Source: Elusimicrobiota bacterium (GTDB taxonomy: Bacteria > Elusimicrobiota > Elusimicrobia > Elusimicrobiales > UBA9959). From it: a stretch of DNA of 64,000 bases. Positions 28,083-35,650 of the stretch are shown here, piece after piece. The DNA lies in assembly GCA_003482905.1 (NCBI GenBank), contig DMXM01000018.1, forward strand, positions 168,658-232,657, given 5' to 3'. How positions within the stretch are numbered: position 1 is the stretch's first letter; every line of letters begins with the position of its first letter. The position numbers and the translations under genes were made by a program. The notes below the pieces were generated by a model. The model did no database searches. It saw only the letters and a program-made list of their open reading frames with translations, and had not been told where the DNA came from.

Positions 28083-29576
28083 ATGGTTATTTTCAAAACA
28101 GCGGGCTTTAATTTTACGGGTATCGGGGTTTGTGCGGCCGCGTTCCTGACGCTGGCCTCGGGCTGCGTCATGGGAAGGGGAGTACTCGCTAAACCACAAG
28201 GCCGGGATCTTTCTGCGCCCGCCGCCGAGGTCTGGTTGACGAACGCGGATGGCTCGGTCCTGTTCCAAAAACAGCCCGGGATCCTTCTGTTCGAACAGGG
28301 CCGGGATCCCGCCCGCCCGGCCATAGAGATAGCTCCCGGCGCGGTATACCAGGAAATTGACGGCTTCGGCTGCACGCTTACCGGAGGCAGCGCGCAGCTG
28401 CTTTGGGCTTTGCCGGCGGAGCAGCTCGATGACCTGCTTCACGAGCTTTTTGCTACCGGCGGTAACGCCATCGGCCTTAGTTACCTGCGGATCAGCATAG
28501 GCGCGTCGGACCTGGACGAGAAGGTTTTTTCCTACGCCGACCAGTCCCCCGGCCAGGAGAAACCTGACATTGAACTTTCCAATTTCAGTCTGGAGCCCGA
28601 CAAAAAAGCGCTTATCCCCGTGCTTAAGCGGATTGTGGCGATAAGCCCGGGGATCAAACTGCTTGCCTCCCCCTGGTCGGCGCCCGCCTGGATGAAAACG
28701 AGCGGGAGTTCAAAAGGCGGATCCCTGAAACCTGAATATTACGGGGTTTACGCCTCCTACCTGGTGAAATACGTACAGGCCATGCGGGCTGAGGGAATAA
28801 ACATCGATGCCATCACGGTCCAGAATGAGCCCTTACATCCGGGGAACAATCCCAGCATGCTGATGCTGGCGGAGGAACAGGCGCTTTTTGTAAAAAGCTA
28901 CCTGGGCCCGCAGTTCAAAAAAGCCGGGCTTAAAACTAAAATAGTGATTTATGATCATAATTGCGACCGGCCGGAATATCCATTATCCATACTGGCCGAC
29001 AAAGAAGCGGCGGGGTATATAGACGGCTCCGCTTTCCACCTGTATGCCGGAGAGATCACCGCTTTGTCATCGGTACACGAAGCTTACCCGGACAAGAACG
29101 TTTATTTCACCGAACAATGGATCGGCGGCCCCGGGGACTTTCCGGCCGATTTTAAATGGCACCTTAAGAATGTTGTGATCGGAGCGACAAGGAACTGGAG
29201 CAGGAACGCATTGGAGTGGAATCTGGCCTCCGATCCCGGCTACGGACCGCATACGGAGGGCGGCTGTTCCACCTGCCAGGGAGCGCTTACCCTGGGCGGG
29301 CCCGTTAAACGCAATACGGCTTACTATGTGCTGGCGCACGCCTCAAAATTCATAAGGCCCGGTTCGAGAAGGATCGGGTCCGGTCTGCCGCAGTTCCTGC
29401 CCAACGCGGCCTTCAAAACGCCGTCGGGCGAGGTCGTTGTTATCGTGTTGAACGAAGCCCCGGCCGCCTTAGAATTTGAGGTCCGCTACCAGGGCAAAAC
29501 CGCCGTTGCCGTCCTTCCGGGCGGATCGGCGGGCACCTACGTGATAAGGGACCGGCAGGCCGTCAGCCAGCCATGA
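28083..29576 (+). CDS. Exported GH30-family glycosidase, lipoprotein (1)
   Basis: This 497-residue protein has a lipoprotein signal (FLTLASGC, Cys about residue 24). The GH30 core is clear: YQEIDGFGCTLTGGSAQLL, then LLASPWSAPAWMKTSG, the acid/base Glu in ITVQNEPLHPGNN, and the nucleophile-strand Glu in VYFTEQWIGG. A small beta-domain ends the protein. GH30 contains glucosylceramidases, beta-1,6-glucanases and others; the subfamily is not certain. The start at 28083 was chosen because the lipobox follows at the right distance, but no good Shine-Dalgarno is seen. It is divergent from the PTS operon and convergent with a second GH30. Confidence 0.88.
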   Translation: MVIFKTAGFNFTGIGVCAAAFLTLASGCVMGRGVLAKPQGRDLSAPAAEVWLTNADGSVLFQKQPGILLFEQGRDPARPAIEIAPGAVYQEIDGFGCTLTGGSAQLLWALPAEQLDDLLHELFATGGNAIGLSYLRISIGASDLDEKVFSYADQSPGQEKPDIELSNFSLEPDKKALIPVLKRIVAISPGIKLLASPWSAPAWMKTSGSSKGGSLKPEYYGVYASYLVKYVQAMRAEGINIDAITVQNEPLHPGNNPSMLMLAEEQALFVKSYLGPQFKKAGLKTKIVIYDHNCDRPEYPLSILADKEAAGYIDGSAFHLYAGEITALSSVHEAYPDKNVYFTEQWIGGPGDFPADFKWHLKNVVIGATRNWSRNALEWNLASDPGYGPHTEGGCSTCQGALTLGGPVKRNTAYYVLAHASKFIRPGSRRIGSGLPQFLPNAAFKTPSGEVVVIVLNEAPAALEFEVRYQGKTAVAVLPGGSAGTYVIRDRQAVSQP

Positions 29577-29578
29577 CC

Positions 29579-29595
29579 TGACGGCGCGGCCGTCA
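29579..29595. terminator. Short hairpin between convergent GH30 genes
   Basis: A perfect 7-bp stem (TGACGGC / GCCGTCA) with a 3-nt loop spans the 16-bp gap between the two GH30 stop codons. No T-run follows, so the terminator role is tentative. Confidence 0.35.
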
Positions 29596-31038
29596 ATTCA
29601 CTACCAGAGTTGAAATAGAATGCGGCAGGGCGGTGAGCTCGGCCGCATTGCCTTTTATCCATAGGCGGTAGGGGATCCTGGTCCCGCTCTGGTTCATGAC
29701 GATTACCGCCAGGCTACCGTCTTTGTTCAGAAAAGCCGTGGTCAGCAACTGAGCCCTGGAAGAGGAACTTGCCACGCGCCTGGCGCCGGGCCTTACATAT
29801 TTTGAAAAGTGCCCTATATAATAATAGGAATTCATGTAATGCAGCGCGCCCTTTCGCGTGTCTCCGTGCAGGGGGGCGAAACAAAAGTTTCCGACATGAT
29901 TGGGTCCGCCGGTCTCGTCTAAGAGCATGTTCCAGTCCGTCCAGGCGGCCGCGCCGTTGTTGAAGTCTTTGATCATGGACTCGCCGTACAACTCGCCCCA
30001 GTTCCAGTTATTTATCTCCGCCAGGCTGAACGGGTAGTTACAGGCTTCCGTAAGCATTAAACTCACGTCCGGATATGTTTCATGCGTCAGTTTCACGTTT
30101 TCAAAGGTGGAGTTCCCGTGCCATTTTTCATACCAGTGGAACCCTATGCCCCAGATGTACCTGGCCGCGTCCGGGTCGTCGAGTAAAACGGAGGCGCGTT
30201 GGAACATCTGGTCCCGGTTGTGGTCCCAGCCGATGATCTTCTTTGAGCCCAGTCCTTCCCTTTTCAGGGTTGGCCCGAGATAGTTCTTTATGAAATCCCT
30301 TTCCTCTTGCGCGGTATAAACGCAGGATTCCCATTTTTGTACGGCCATAGGCTCGTTCTGCACCGTCAAGCCCCATACCGGGATGCCCTCTTTCTCGTAC
30401 GCCTTTATGAATTTAACGTAATAGTCCGCCCAGGGCTGAAAAAACTCCTTCTTCAGCTTACCGCCGTGCAGCATGTCGTTGTTGTCCTTCATCCAGGCGG
30501 GCGGGCTCCAGGGGCTGACGAATAAAGGCAGATCGCCGCCGGCGGCGGCAATGGCCGACTTTATGAGAGGTATACGATATTTGAGGTCATGGGCCACGCT
30601 GAACGATTTAAGCTCTTTATCTCCCGCTTCCACATAGGTGTAACTGCCGCTGGAGAAATCCGAACTATGAATGGGCGTGCGCGCCAGGGAATAGCCTATG
30701 CCGTCCTTGCGGTCGTAGTAAGCGGTCAGGATCTCCTTTTGCCTGACAGGAGGCATTTTTGCAAAAGTCTCCGCGGAGGCGTCGGTCAGGGCCCCGCCTA
30801 TGCCCAGGAAAGTCTGGAATAGTTTGGATGGATCGACAAAAACGCAGGGCTCCGTTTCCAGCGGCTGGGCGAAAGGCTTGAAAGCGAGTTCCCCTTCCGC
30901 GCTCAGACGATATTTAGTCTTTTCCGCGGTAGTATATACCGAGACTTTTTTCTTTTCTGTGGAAAGCCCGGAATCTCCCGGCCCACGGGAGCAACCGGCC
31001 GCTGTTATCAGGCACAAAAGGAGAATAATGCTTTTCAT
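29593..31038 (-). CDS. Exported GH30-family glycosidase, lipoprotein (2)
   Basis: The 481-residue protein starts with a lipoprotein signal (LLLCLITAAGCSRG). The GH30 barrel shows FLGIGGALTDASAETF, LFVSPWSPPAWMKDNN, the acid/base Glu in LTVQNEPMAVQKWES and the nucleophile Glu in LMLTEACNYPFS. It is a more canonical GH30 than the convergent neighbour and resembles glucosylceramidase or beta-1,6-glucanase members. It lies 36 bp downstream of the EEP-fold gene on the same strand, so the two probably form an operon. Together with GH3 and the glucose PTS it suggests use of a beta-linked glucoside. Confidence 0.93.
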   Translation of the reverse strand: MKSIILLLCLITAAGCSRGPGDSGLSTEKKKVSVYTTAEKTKYRLSAEGELAFKPFAQPLETEPCVFVDPSKLFQTFLGIGGALTDASAETFAKMPPVRQKEILTAYYDRKDGIGYSLARTPIHSSDFSSGSYTYVEAGDKELKSFSVAHDLKYRIPLIKSAIAAAGGDLPLFVSPWSPPAWMKDNNDMLHGGKLKKEFFQPWADYYVKFIKAYEKEGIPVWGLTVQNEPMAVQKWESCVYTAQEERDFIKNYLGPTLKREGLGSKKIIGWDHNRDQMFQRASVLLDDPDAARYIWGIGFHWYEKWHGNSTFENVKLTHETYPDVSLMLTEACNYPFSLAEINNWNWGELYGESMIKDFNNGAAAWTDWNMLLDETGGPNHVGNFCFAPLHGDTRKGALHYMNSYYYIGHFSKYVRPGARRVASSSSRAQLLTTAFLNKDGSLAVIVMNQSGTRIPYRLWIKGNAAELTALPHSISTLVVN

Positions 31039-31074
31039 GAGGTTTCCTCCAAATTTTAAAACAAATTTAATTCC

Positions 31075-32019
31075 TCAGGGCTGAAGTCCGGGCGGCAGTT
31101 CAAGCAGCGCCGAAACGGGAAAATGGTCCGATGGAAACCGGCCGTCCCTGGCGTCATACAGGATCTCGGACCCCAGCGCCTTCACCCCCGGGCCGGAAAA
31201 AATATAGTCTATTTTATCCCCGTCGCGCATGCCTTTGAATTCGTGGAAAGTCCCGGATTCCGGCTTGTTACGGCCAACAGCGCGGAACGTGTCCGTCATG
31301 GGCAGCGGGGTCGTGCGCAGCCCGTCGCCCGCCGCCTCCAGCCTCTTCTTTTCGGACAGATATCCTATAATCGGGTTGTCCTCCGTCACATTAAAATCAC
31401 CCATCACCAAAAAAGGATCCTGGTGGGTCCTCCCCATAATGCGCTTTACAAGCAGGGCCACGCTCTTTTCCCTGGAGATCTGCGATTCGTTGTCCAGATG
31501 AACGTTGTATACATAGAAAGCGCCGCCTGTTCTCTTCTCTATAAATCTCGCCCAGGAGCAAATGCGTATATACGCGTTACCCCAGTGGCTGCTTCCCGCC
31601 ACCTCGGGAGTATCGGAGAACCAGAACGTGCCGGATTCGTCCGGCGTGAACCGGTCAAGGTCGTACAGGATCGGGGAATATTCGCCGCGGGCCGCGCCAT
31701 CCTCACGTCCGACTCCGATTTCGCCATAGTGCGGAAGGGACTGTCGTATCTGGTCCAGCTGGAAGCGGAAAGGCTCCTGTAAGCCCGCGATATCAGGCTT
31801 GTGGGAGCGAAAAACGTCGAAAACCATCTCCCGCCGGTTTTCCCAGCTATTTATCCCGTCGTCTATCCCTCCAAGGCGGATATTAAAGGTCATAGCCCGG
31901 ACCTTAAGCCCCTCGTTTGCGCCCCTTGCGCCCGCCGAACCAACGGCGGGCCGGCAACCACACAGGCCGGCCAATAGACCGAAGTTAAGGATAATCCCGC
32001 ATAAAAATATATGGTGCAT
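31075..32019 (-). CDS. Exported endonuclease/exonuclease/phosphatase-fold hydrolase
   Basis: The 314-residue protein has a signal peptide or lipoprotein signal (LNFGLLAGLCGCRP). The EEP fold is plain: MTFNIRLGGIDDG at the start, DIAGLQEPF with the metal-binding Glu, YNVHLDN, MGDFNVTEDN with the Asp/Asn pair, DKIDYIFS, and the terminal SDHFPVSALL catalytic His. Substrates of this fold range from nucleic acids to phosphoinositides and sphingomyelin. Its position as first gene of an operon with a GH30 lipoprotein suggests action on a lipid- or sugar-linked phosphate, which is inference. Upstream lies repeat copy B. Confidence 0.85.
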   Translation of the reverse strand: MHHIFLCGIILNFGLLAGLCGCRPAVGSAGARGANEGLKVRAMTFNIRLGGIDDGINSWENRREMVFDVFRSHKPDIAGLQEPFRFQLDQIRQSLPHYGEIGVGREDGAARGEYSPILYDLDRFTPDESGTFWFSDTPEVAGSSHWGNAYIRICSWARFIEKRTGGAFYVYNVHLDNESQISREKSVALLVKRIMGRTHQDPFLVMGDFNVTEDNPIIGYLSEKKRLEAAGDGLRTTPLPMTDTFRAVGRNKPESGTFHEFKGMRDGDKIDYIFSGPGVKALGSEILYDARDGRFPSDHFPVSALLELPPGLQP

Positions 32020-32126
32020 GAAAGTACCTGATCTCCCCGCTAGACACAGAGCTCTCTTATAAAATCATATTAATTCACAGTTGTGCCGCAGAATAGCTCC
32101 TTGAAACCGGACGGAGCGCGTAAAAA

Positions 32127-32221
32127 TTAATTTAATCATAATACCGATCTTCCTTGATAGAGAGGAAAAGACTCTCTATTTATGCGATTACTGCCAGTCA
32201 TTCCCTCCTAAGCAAAAAGGC
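32127..32221. repeat. 95-bp dispersed repeat, copy B
   Basis: It pairs with 19160-19254 (87 of 95 identical, ungapped) and in part with 14013-14055. It keeps the TAGAGAG/CTCTCTA inverted repeat and the minus-strand 21-codon frame (32136-32201). It stands in the 308-bp gap between the EEP-fold gene (minus) and the pentapeptide-type gene (plus). No regulator remnant is visible beside this copy. Outside the repeat the gap holds only the probable plus-strand promoter region. Confidence 0.92.
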
Positions 32222-32327
32222 TACTTGATATAGGCATGTCGCCTCATGTATTGAAGTAAAGCTTTCCGCTAGTATACCCATATAGGTGATGACCACGTTT
32301 CGCACTAAAACTCAGGAGGAATAGTTA

Positions 32328-33182
32328 ATGAAGAATCACATAATGGCAGTGCTTGCTTCGGTAGCAGTATTCTCGACCGCGGCTTTCGCCGGCGGGGAGG
32401 GGATTTCTGCCCTGGACGGCCTTAAGGTATACGCCGGCCCCCAGGTCTCAGTGGAGACGCCTGTTGCGGTGCCGGCGCCCATTGGCAAGATTTCGTCGGT
32501 GAAAGGCTCGTACGGCTTTGAACCGGTCCCCGACCCGGAATCCTTCAGCGGGTTCTCCTGCCGTAATGAGGAAGGAACGCTGGGGCATAACACCATAGAT
32601 CTGGAGGAGCTTGCCAGGACCAAAGTCGGGGTTTGCGGCAATTTCACCGGAATGAATCTCCCCAAAGGGTTCGACCTTACCGGCGCGGACCTGCGCGGGG
32701 CCCAGTTCATCTACTCGTCTATCCCCGGAGTAAAGATGGACAAAGCTGACCTTACCGGCGCCGTATTCTTTGCCGTGGACGCGTATTGGACGCAGTTGTC
32801 CGAAGCCGTGCTCACCGGAGCCTGGGTGGAGAACTCCACTTTCGGCTACAGCAACTTCAACCGCGTTCAGATGCAGAAAGGCGCGTTCAGGGGCGTTATG
32901 CTTTACGGCGTGCAGATGGCCTTCGCCAACCTCGACGGCATCGATATGCGGGGCTGCGCCATGTACGGCGACGGAGCGTCTATGGAAGGCACATCCATGA
33001 TAGGCGCGGACCTGCGCAACGCCTATTTCACCAACTACGAGGCGTATGGAGGCAGCGATAATACCACTGACTTCACGGGAACGGTACTGCGCGACGCCAT
33101 CTATAATGAAAAGAGCCGGTTCCCGTTCAACGGGGACGAAGTTGTTAAAAGAGGCATGATACTCCGCCCCGGGGAGTATTGA
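32328..33182 (+). CDS. Exported pentapeptide-repeat-like protein
   Basis: The 284-residue protein has a signal peptide (MKNHIMAVLASVAVFSTAAFAGG). From about residue 110 it has degenerate A(D/N)LxG repeats such as FDLTGADLRGAQF, DKADLTGAVFF, SEAVLTGAWVENSTF, MIGADLRNAYF and DFTGTVLRDAIY, which would form a right-handed quadrilateral beta-helix. Two cysteines (FSCRNEEG and VGVCGNF) lie just before it. The function is unknown; such helices often bind proteins. Its last 62 bp, minus the terminal four codons, recur at 34411-34472. The ATG is preceded by AGGAGG. Confidence 0.8.
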   Translation: MKNHIMAVLASVAVFSTAAFAGGEGISALDGLKVYAGPQVSVETPVAVPAPIGKISSVKGSYGFEPVPDPESFSGFSCRNEEGTLGHNTIDLEELARTKVGVCGNFTGMNLPKGFDLTGADLRGAQFIYSSIPGVKMDKADLTGAVFFAVDAYWTQLSEAVLTGAWVENSTFGYSNFNRVQMQKGAFRGVMLYGVQMAFANLDGIDMRGCAMYGDGASMEGTSMIGADLRNAYFTNYEAYGGSDNTTDFTGTVLRDAIYNEKSRFPFNGDEVVKRGMILRPGEY

Positions 33183-33188
33183 CCGCTG

Positions 33189-33225
33189 GCCCTTCCCCGC
33201 GGCATTAAAGACTGCGGGGAAGGGC
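33189..33225 (+). terminator. Stem-loop after the pentapeptide-repeat gene
   Basis: A perfect 12-bp stem (GCCCTTCCCCGC / GCGGGGAAGGGC) with a 13-nt loop begins 7 bp after the stop codon. It lacks a T-run, so it may stabilise the mRNA or act as an imperfect terminator. Confidence 0.55.
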
Positions 33226-33295
33226 AATATACCTAAACATTAATACGTGGCTTTAACAATAACATACGGTTTTGTTCTGATGCTTCCATTGAATA

Positions 33296-33997
33296 ATGTC
33301 TGCAATTAAACCAAGGGTCCTTGTTGTTGAAGATGATGAGAACATCGCCGCCTTATTACTGGAGATGCTATCCGGGGCGGGCTACGATGCCGAACATTTT
33401 TCGGACGCGAACGCCGCCCTTGACTGGCTCAAAAACAACGAAGTGAATTTGGTATTGTCTGACATCGGACTGCCGGGTATCTCCGGCATACAGTTCTGCG
33501 ACCTGATACGGAACACACCGCACATAGCCTCGCTTCCCATAATCATGATCACGGCCCTCAAGGACGAGGCGAATAAAGTGACCGCCCTGCACAAAGGTGC
33601 CGACGATTATGTGGTAAAACCATTCTCTAAGAACGAACTAATGGCGCGTATTGAGGCGTTGCTACGGCGCTCGCGGCACGACGGAGCCATCTTACGGGTA
33701 CTGCAATCAGGCGGTCTTGAACTGAACTTGGACACTGGCGCGGTTAGCATGGATAAAGGCACACTACACCTGCTGCCAAAAGAATACGCCCTGCTGGCGA
33801 TGTTCCTGACGCATAAAGACCGGATCTCCTCTTGGGAAACCATACGTGACAATGTCTGGGGACTGGAGACCATCGCCACGCGTGACACCATAAAAGTCAC
33901 CATTCACCGTCTTAAATCCAAGCTTGGGGAATACGGCGCCTGTATAGAACCGGTGCCGGGCGTGGGTTACCGCTGGGCGGAGAAACTGTTACCATAA
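33296..33997 (+). CDS. OmpR/PhoB-family response regulator
   Basis: The 233-residue regulator has a receiver domain (1-120) with acidic pocket VVEDDEN, phospho-acceptor Asp in LVLSDIGLPG, Thr/Ser in MITAL and Lys in VVKPFSKNEL. The winged-helix DNA-binding domain (about 130-233) ends in TIKVTIHRLKSKLG...VPGVGYRW. No kinase is next to it. The stop codon lies within a four-fold 11-bp direct repeat array that looks like a binding site for this type of regulator, in front of the next gene. No Shine-Dalgarno is visible before the ATG. Confidence 0.95.
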   Translation: MSAIKPRVLVVEDDENIAALLLEMLSGAGYDAEHFSDANAALDWLKNNEVNLVLSDIGLPGISGIQFCDLIRNTPHIASLPIIMITALKDEANKVTALHKGADDYVVKPFSKNELMARIEALLRRSRHDGAILRVLQSGGLELNLDTGAVSMDKGTLHLLPKEYALLAMFLTHKDRISSWETIRDNVWGLETIATRDTIKVTIHRLKSKLGEYGACIEPVPGVGYRWAEKLLP

Positions 33998-34027
33998 TGT
34001 AACCATGGTTTAACCGCAATTTAACCA
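33989..34027 (+). promoter_or_regulatory. Four tandem 11-bp TWACC repeats, probable OmpR/PhoB-type operator
   Basis: T(T/A)ACC begins at 33989, 34000, 34011 and 34022, exactly 11 bp apart, so all four lie on one helix face. OmpR/PhoB-type dimers bind tandem repeats of this spacing. The array overlaps the regulator's own stop codon and ends 9 bp before a TAGACT -10-like hexamer. Confidence 0.75.
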
Positions 34028-34035
34028 TGCGGCTG

Positions 34036-34041
34036 TAGACT
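34036..34041 (+). promoter_or_regulatory. Probable -10 of the PorV/FlgD chimera gene
   Basis: TAGACT ends 7 nt before the ATG at 34049, which has no ribosome binding site. The operator array would replace the -35. Transcription would start at or next to the ATG. Confidence 0.5.
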
Positions 34042-34048
34042 ATTCAGT

Positions 34049-34411
34049 ATGAAACCGCTCGCATTCATACTGATAATGGCCCTGGGTCCCGTCACCGTGC
34101 TGCGCGCCGGCGACTTTAGCGCCGACGCTAAAGGCACCACCGGGGCGGCTTTCCTGACCATGGGCATGGGCGCGCGGGCGGTGGGTATGGGCGGGGCTTA
34201 CTCGGCGGTGGCGGCGGACGCTTCCGCTGTTTCCTGGAACCCGGCGGGTCTTAACGGCGAACTGGTCTGGGAAGGGAAAGCGGGCGTCGCCGGCTCTGTG
34301 GCATGGAGCGGGCGCAATAGGGCCGGGCGTAAAGTGGCCAGCGGGCTGTATCTGGCGCATTTTGAGGGCGGCAGCAAGAAGAAGATAAAAAAGCTGTCGG
34401 TGGTGAAATAA
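34049..34411 (+). pseudogene. Chimeric remnant: PorV/UPF0164-like N terminus joined to FlgD-like C terminus
   Basis: The 120-residue frame has a signal peptide and then TGAAFLTMGMGARAVGMGGAYSAVAADASAVSWNPAGL, the hallmark start of PorV/UPF0164 outer-membrane beta-barrel proteins, which are normally 300 residues or more. Right after this, at about residue 72, comes GELVWEGKAG...WSGRNRAGRKVASGLYLAHFEGG...KLSVVK. That is the FlgD-like Ig fold end used as a C-terminal segment of exported proteins. The barrel is missing. I read this as an in-frame deletion joining two ends of one or two genes. It could still be expressed as a small secreted protein. Confidence 0.7.
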
Positions 34412-34472
34412 AAAGAGCCGGTTCCCGTTCAACGGGGACGAAGCTGTTAAAAGAGGCATGATACTGCGCCCC
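34411..34472 (+). repeat. 62-bp duplicate of the 3' end of the pentapeptide-repeat gene
   Basis: It matches 33109-33170 at 60 of 62 positions. It starts exactly at the end of the chimera's stop codon, so the same rearrangement that built the chimera may have left it. It is too short to code for anything on its own. Confidence 0.9.
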
Positions 34473-34532
34473 GCCGCAAAGGCCGGCGGGCTATTCCATA
34501 CAGACAGAAAAGTAGTTTTGCCTATCCCTTAA

Positions 34533-34562
34533 TTGTTACGGCGAGGGGAAATCATTTATAAT
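34533..34562 (+). promoter_or_regulatory. Promoter of the MscS gene, leaderless configuration
   Basis: TTGTTA (34533-34538) and TATAAT (34557-34562) are 18 bp apart. The ATG at 34569 follows the -10 by 6 nt, so the transcript would begin at the start codon. Confidence 0.65.
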
Positions 34563-34568
34563 TATGGA

Positions 34569-35633
34569 ATGAACGGCAATATACAGACCTGGTTCGACTC
34601 CAACCCTATACTCGGCAACACCATTGAGGCCTATGGCCTGGCCCTAGCGGCTTTCTGCGCCTCATTGGCACTGCTTTACATCATCAAGAACATCGGCATA
34701 AGCCGGCTTAAAGCCCTGGCGGAGAAGACCGAGACCGACCTGGACGACCTCGCTATAACCCTCATCTCCAAGTTCCAATGGTTCGAATATCAGCTGGCCG
34801 CAGTCTACGTAGCCACCCGCTATCTGAAGCGCAGCCCCGCCTTCGACAGGGCCATTAACCTTATAATATTGCTGGTTTTCACCTACCGCGCCATCACCAT
34901 CCTTCATGAGCTTCTCACCTACTGGGTACACAAGATAGCCGCCCAGCGCGACCTGGACGGCCAGGCGAAAACGACGGTAGTAAAGAGCACCCAGGTCATA
35001 CTGCGCACCCTGGTCTGGGTGGCCGCCGCGCTCTTCGTGCTGGACAATCTCGGCGTAAACATCTCGGCCGTCCTGACCGGCCTGGGCATAGGCGGCGTGG
35101 CCGTGGCCCTGGCCGCGCAGGCCATACTGGGCGACCTGTTCAACTTCTTCGTCATCCTGCTCGACAAACCCTTCAACATCGGGGACTTCATAGTTTCAGA
35201 CGCCGTTTCGGGCACCATAGAGCATATCGGCCTTAAATCCACCCGCATACGCAGCGTCTCGGGCGAAATGGTGGTAGTCTCCAATTCCAACCTGCTGGGC
35301 TCGCGCATACGCAATTACAAGGACCTCACCAAGCGCCGCGTGCTGTTCAAGACCGGCCTGGTCTACGGCACCGCCCCGGAGCTGCTCAGGAAGATCCCGG
35401 CCATCGTCCGCAAAGCCGTCCAATCCGTACCCAAAGCAGAATTCGACCGCTGCAACCTGACCCTCTGCGGCGACTTCTCCCTGGACTTCGAGACCGTCTA
35501 TTACCTGACGGAGCCGGACTATAACGCCTATATGGCCGCCCACGAGGCCGTGCTGCTGGCCCTGATAGAGGGCCTGGCCGCCGCCGGAGCCGAGATGGCC
35601 TACCCTACGCAAACAGTTTTAGTTAAGAAGTAA
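34569..35633 (+). CDS. Small-conductance mechanosensitive channel, MscS family
   Basis: This 354-residue inner-membrane channel would protect against osmotic downshock. It has several N-terminal helices and then the MscS pore helix and beta domain: ISAVLTGLGIGGVAVALAAQAILGDLFNFFVILLDKPFNIGDFI, followed by GTIEHIGLKSTRIRSVSGEMVVVSNSNLLGSRIRN. The length is moderate for the YkuT/YbiO-like group. The only GAGGGGA sequence is about 20 nt before the ATG, too far away. The perfect -10 placed 6 nt upstream suggests leaderless translation. The parvulin gene follows after 17 bp. Confidence 0.92.
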   Translation: MNGNIQTWFDSNPILGNTIEAYGLALAAFCASLALLYIIKNIGISRLKALAEKTETDLDDLAITLISKFQWFEYQLAAVYVATRYLKRSPAFDRAINLIILLVFTYRAITILHELLTYWVHKIAAQRDLDGQAKTTVVKSTQVILRTLVWVAAALFVLDNLGVNISAVLTGLGIGGVAVALAAQAILGDLFNFFVILLDKPFNIGDFIVSDAVSGTIEHIGLKSTRIRSVSGEMVVVSNSNLLGSRIRNYKDLTKRRVLFKTGLVYGTAPELLRKIPAIVRKAVQSVPKAEFDRCNLTLCGDFSLDFETVYYLTEPDYNAYMAAHEAVLLALIEGLAAAGAEMAYPTQTVLVKK

Positions 35634-35650
35634 CGCTAAGGAGGAACCAC

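Noticed and set aside
33296..33997. Pairing the OmpR-type regulator with the sensor kinase at 16734-18914
   Set aside because: They are 14 kb apart on opposite strands with no shared regulatory sequence that I can see; nothing in the window supports the pairing.
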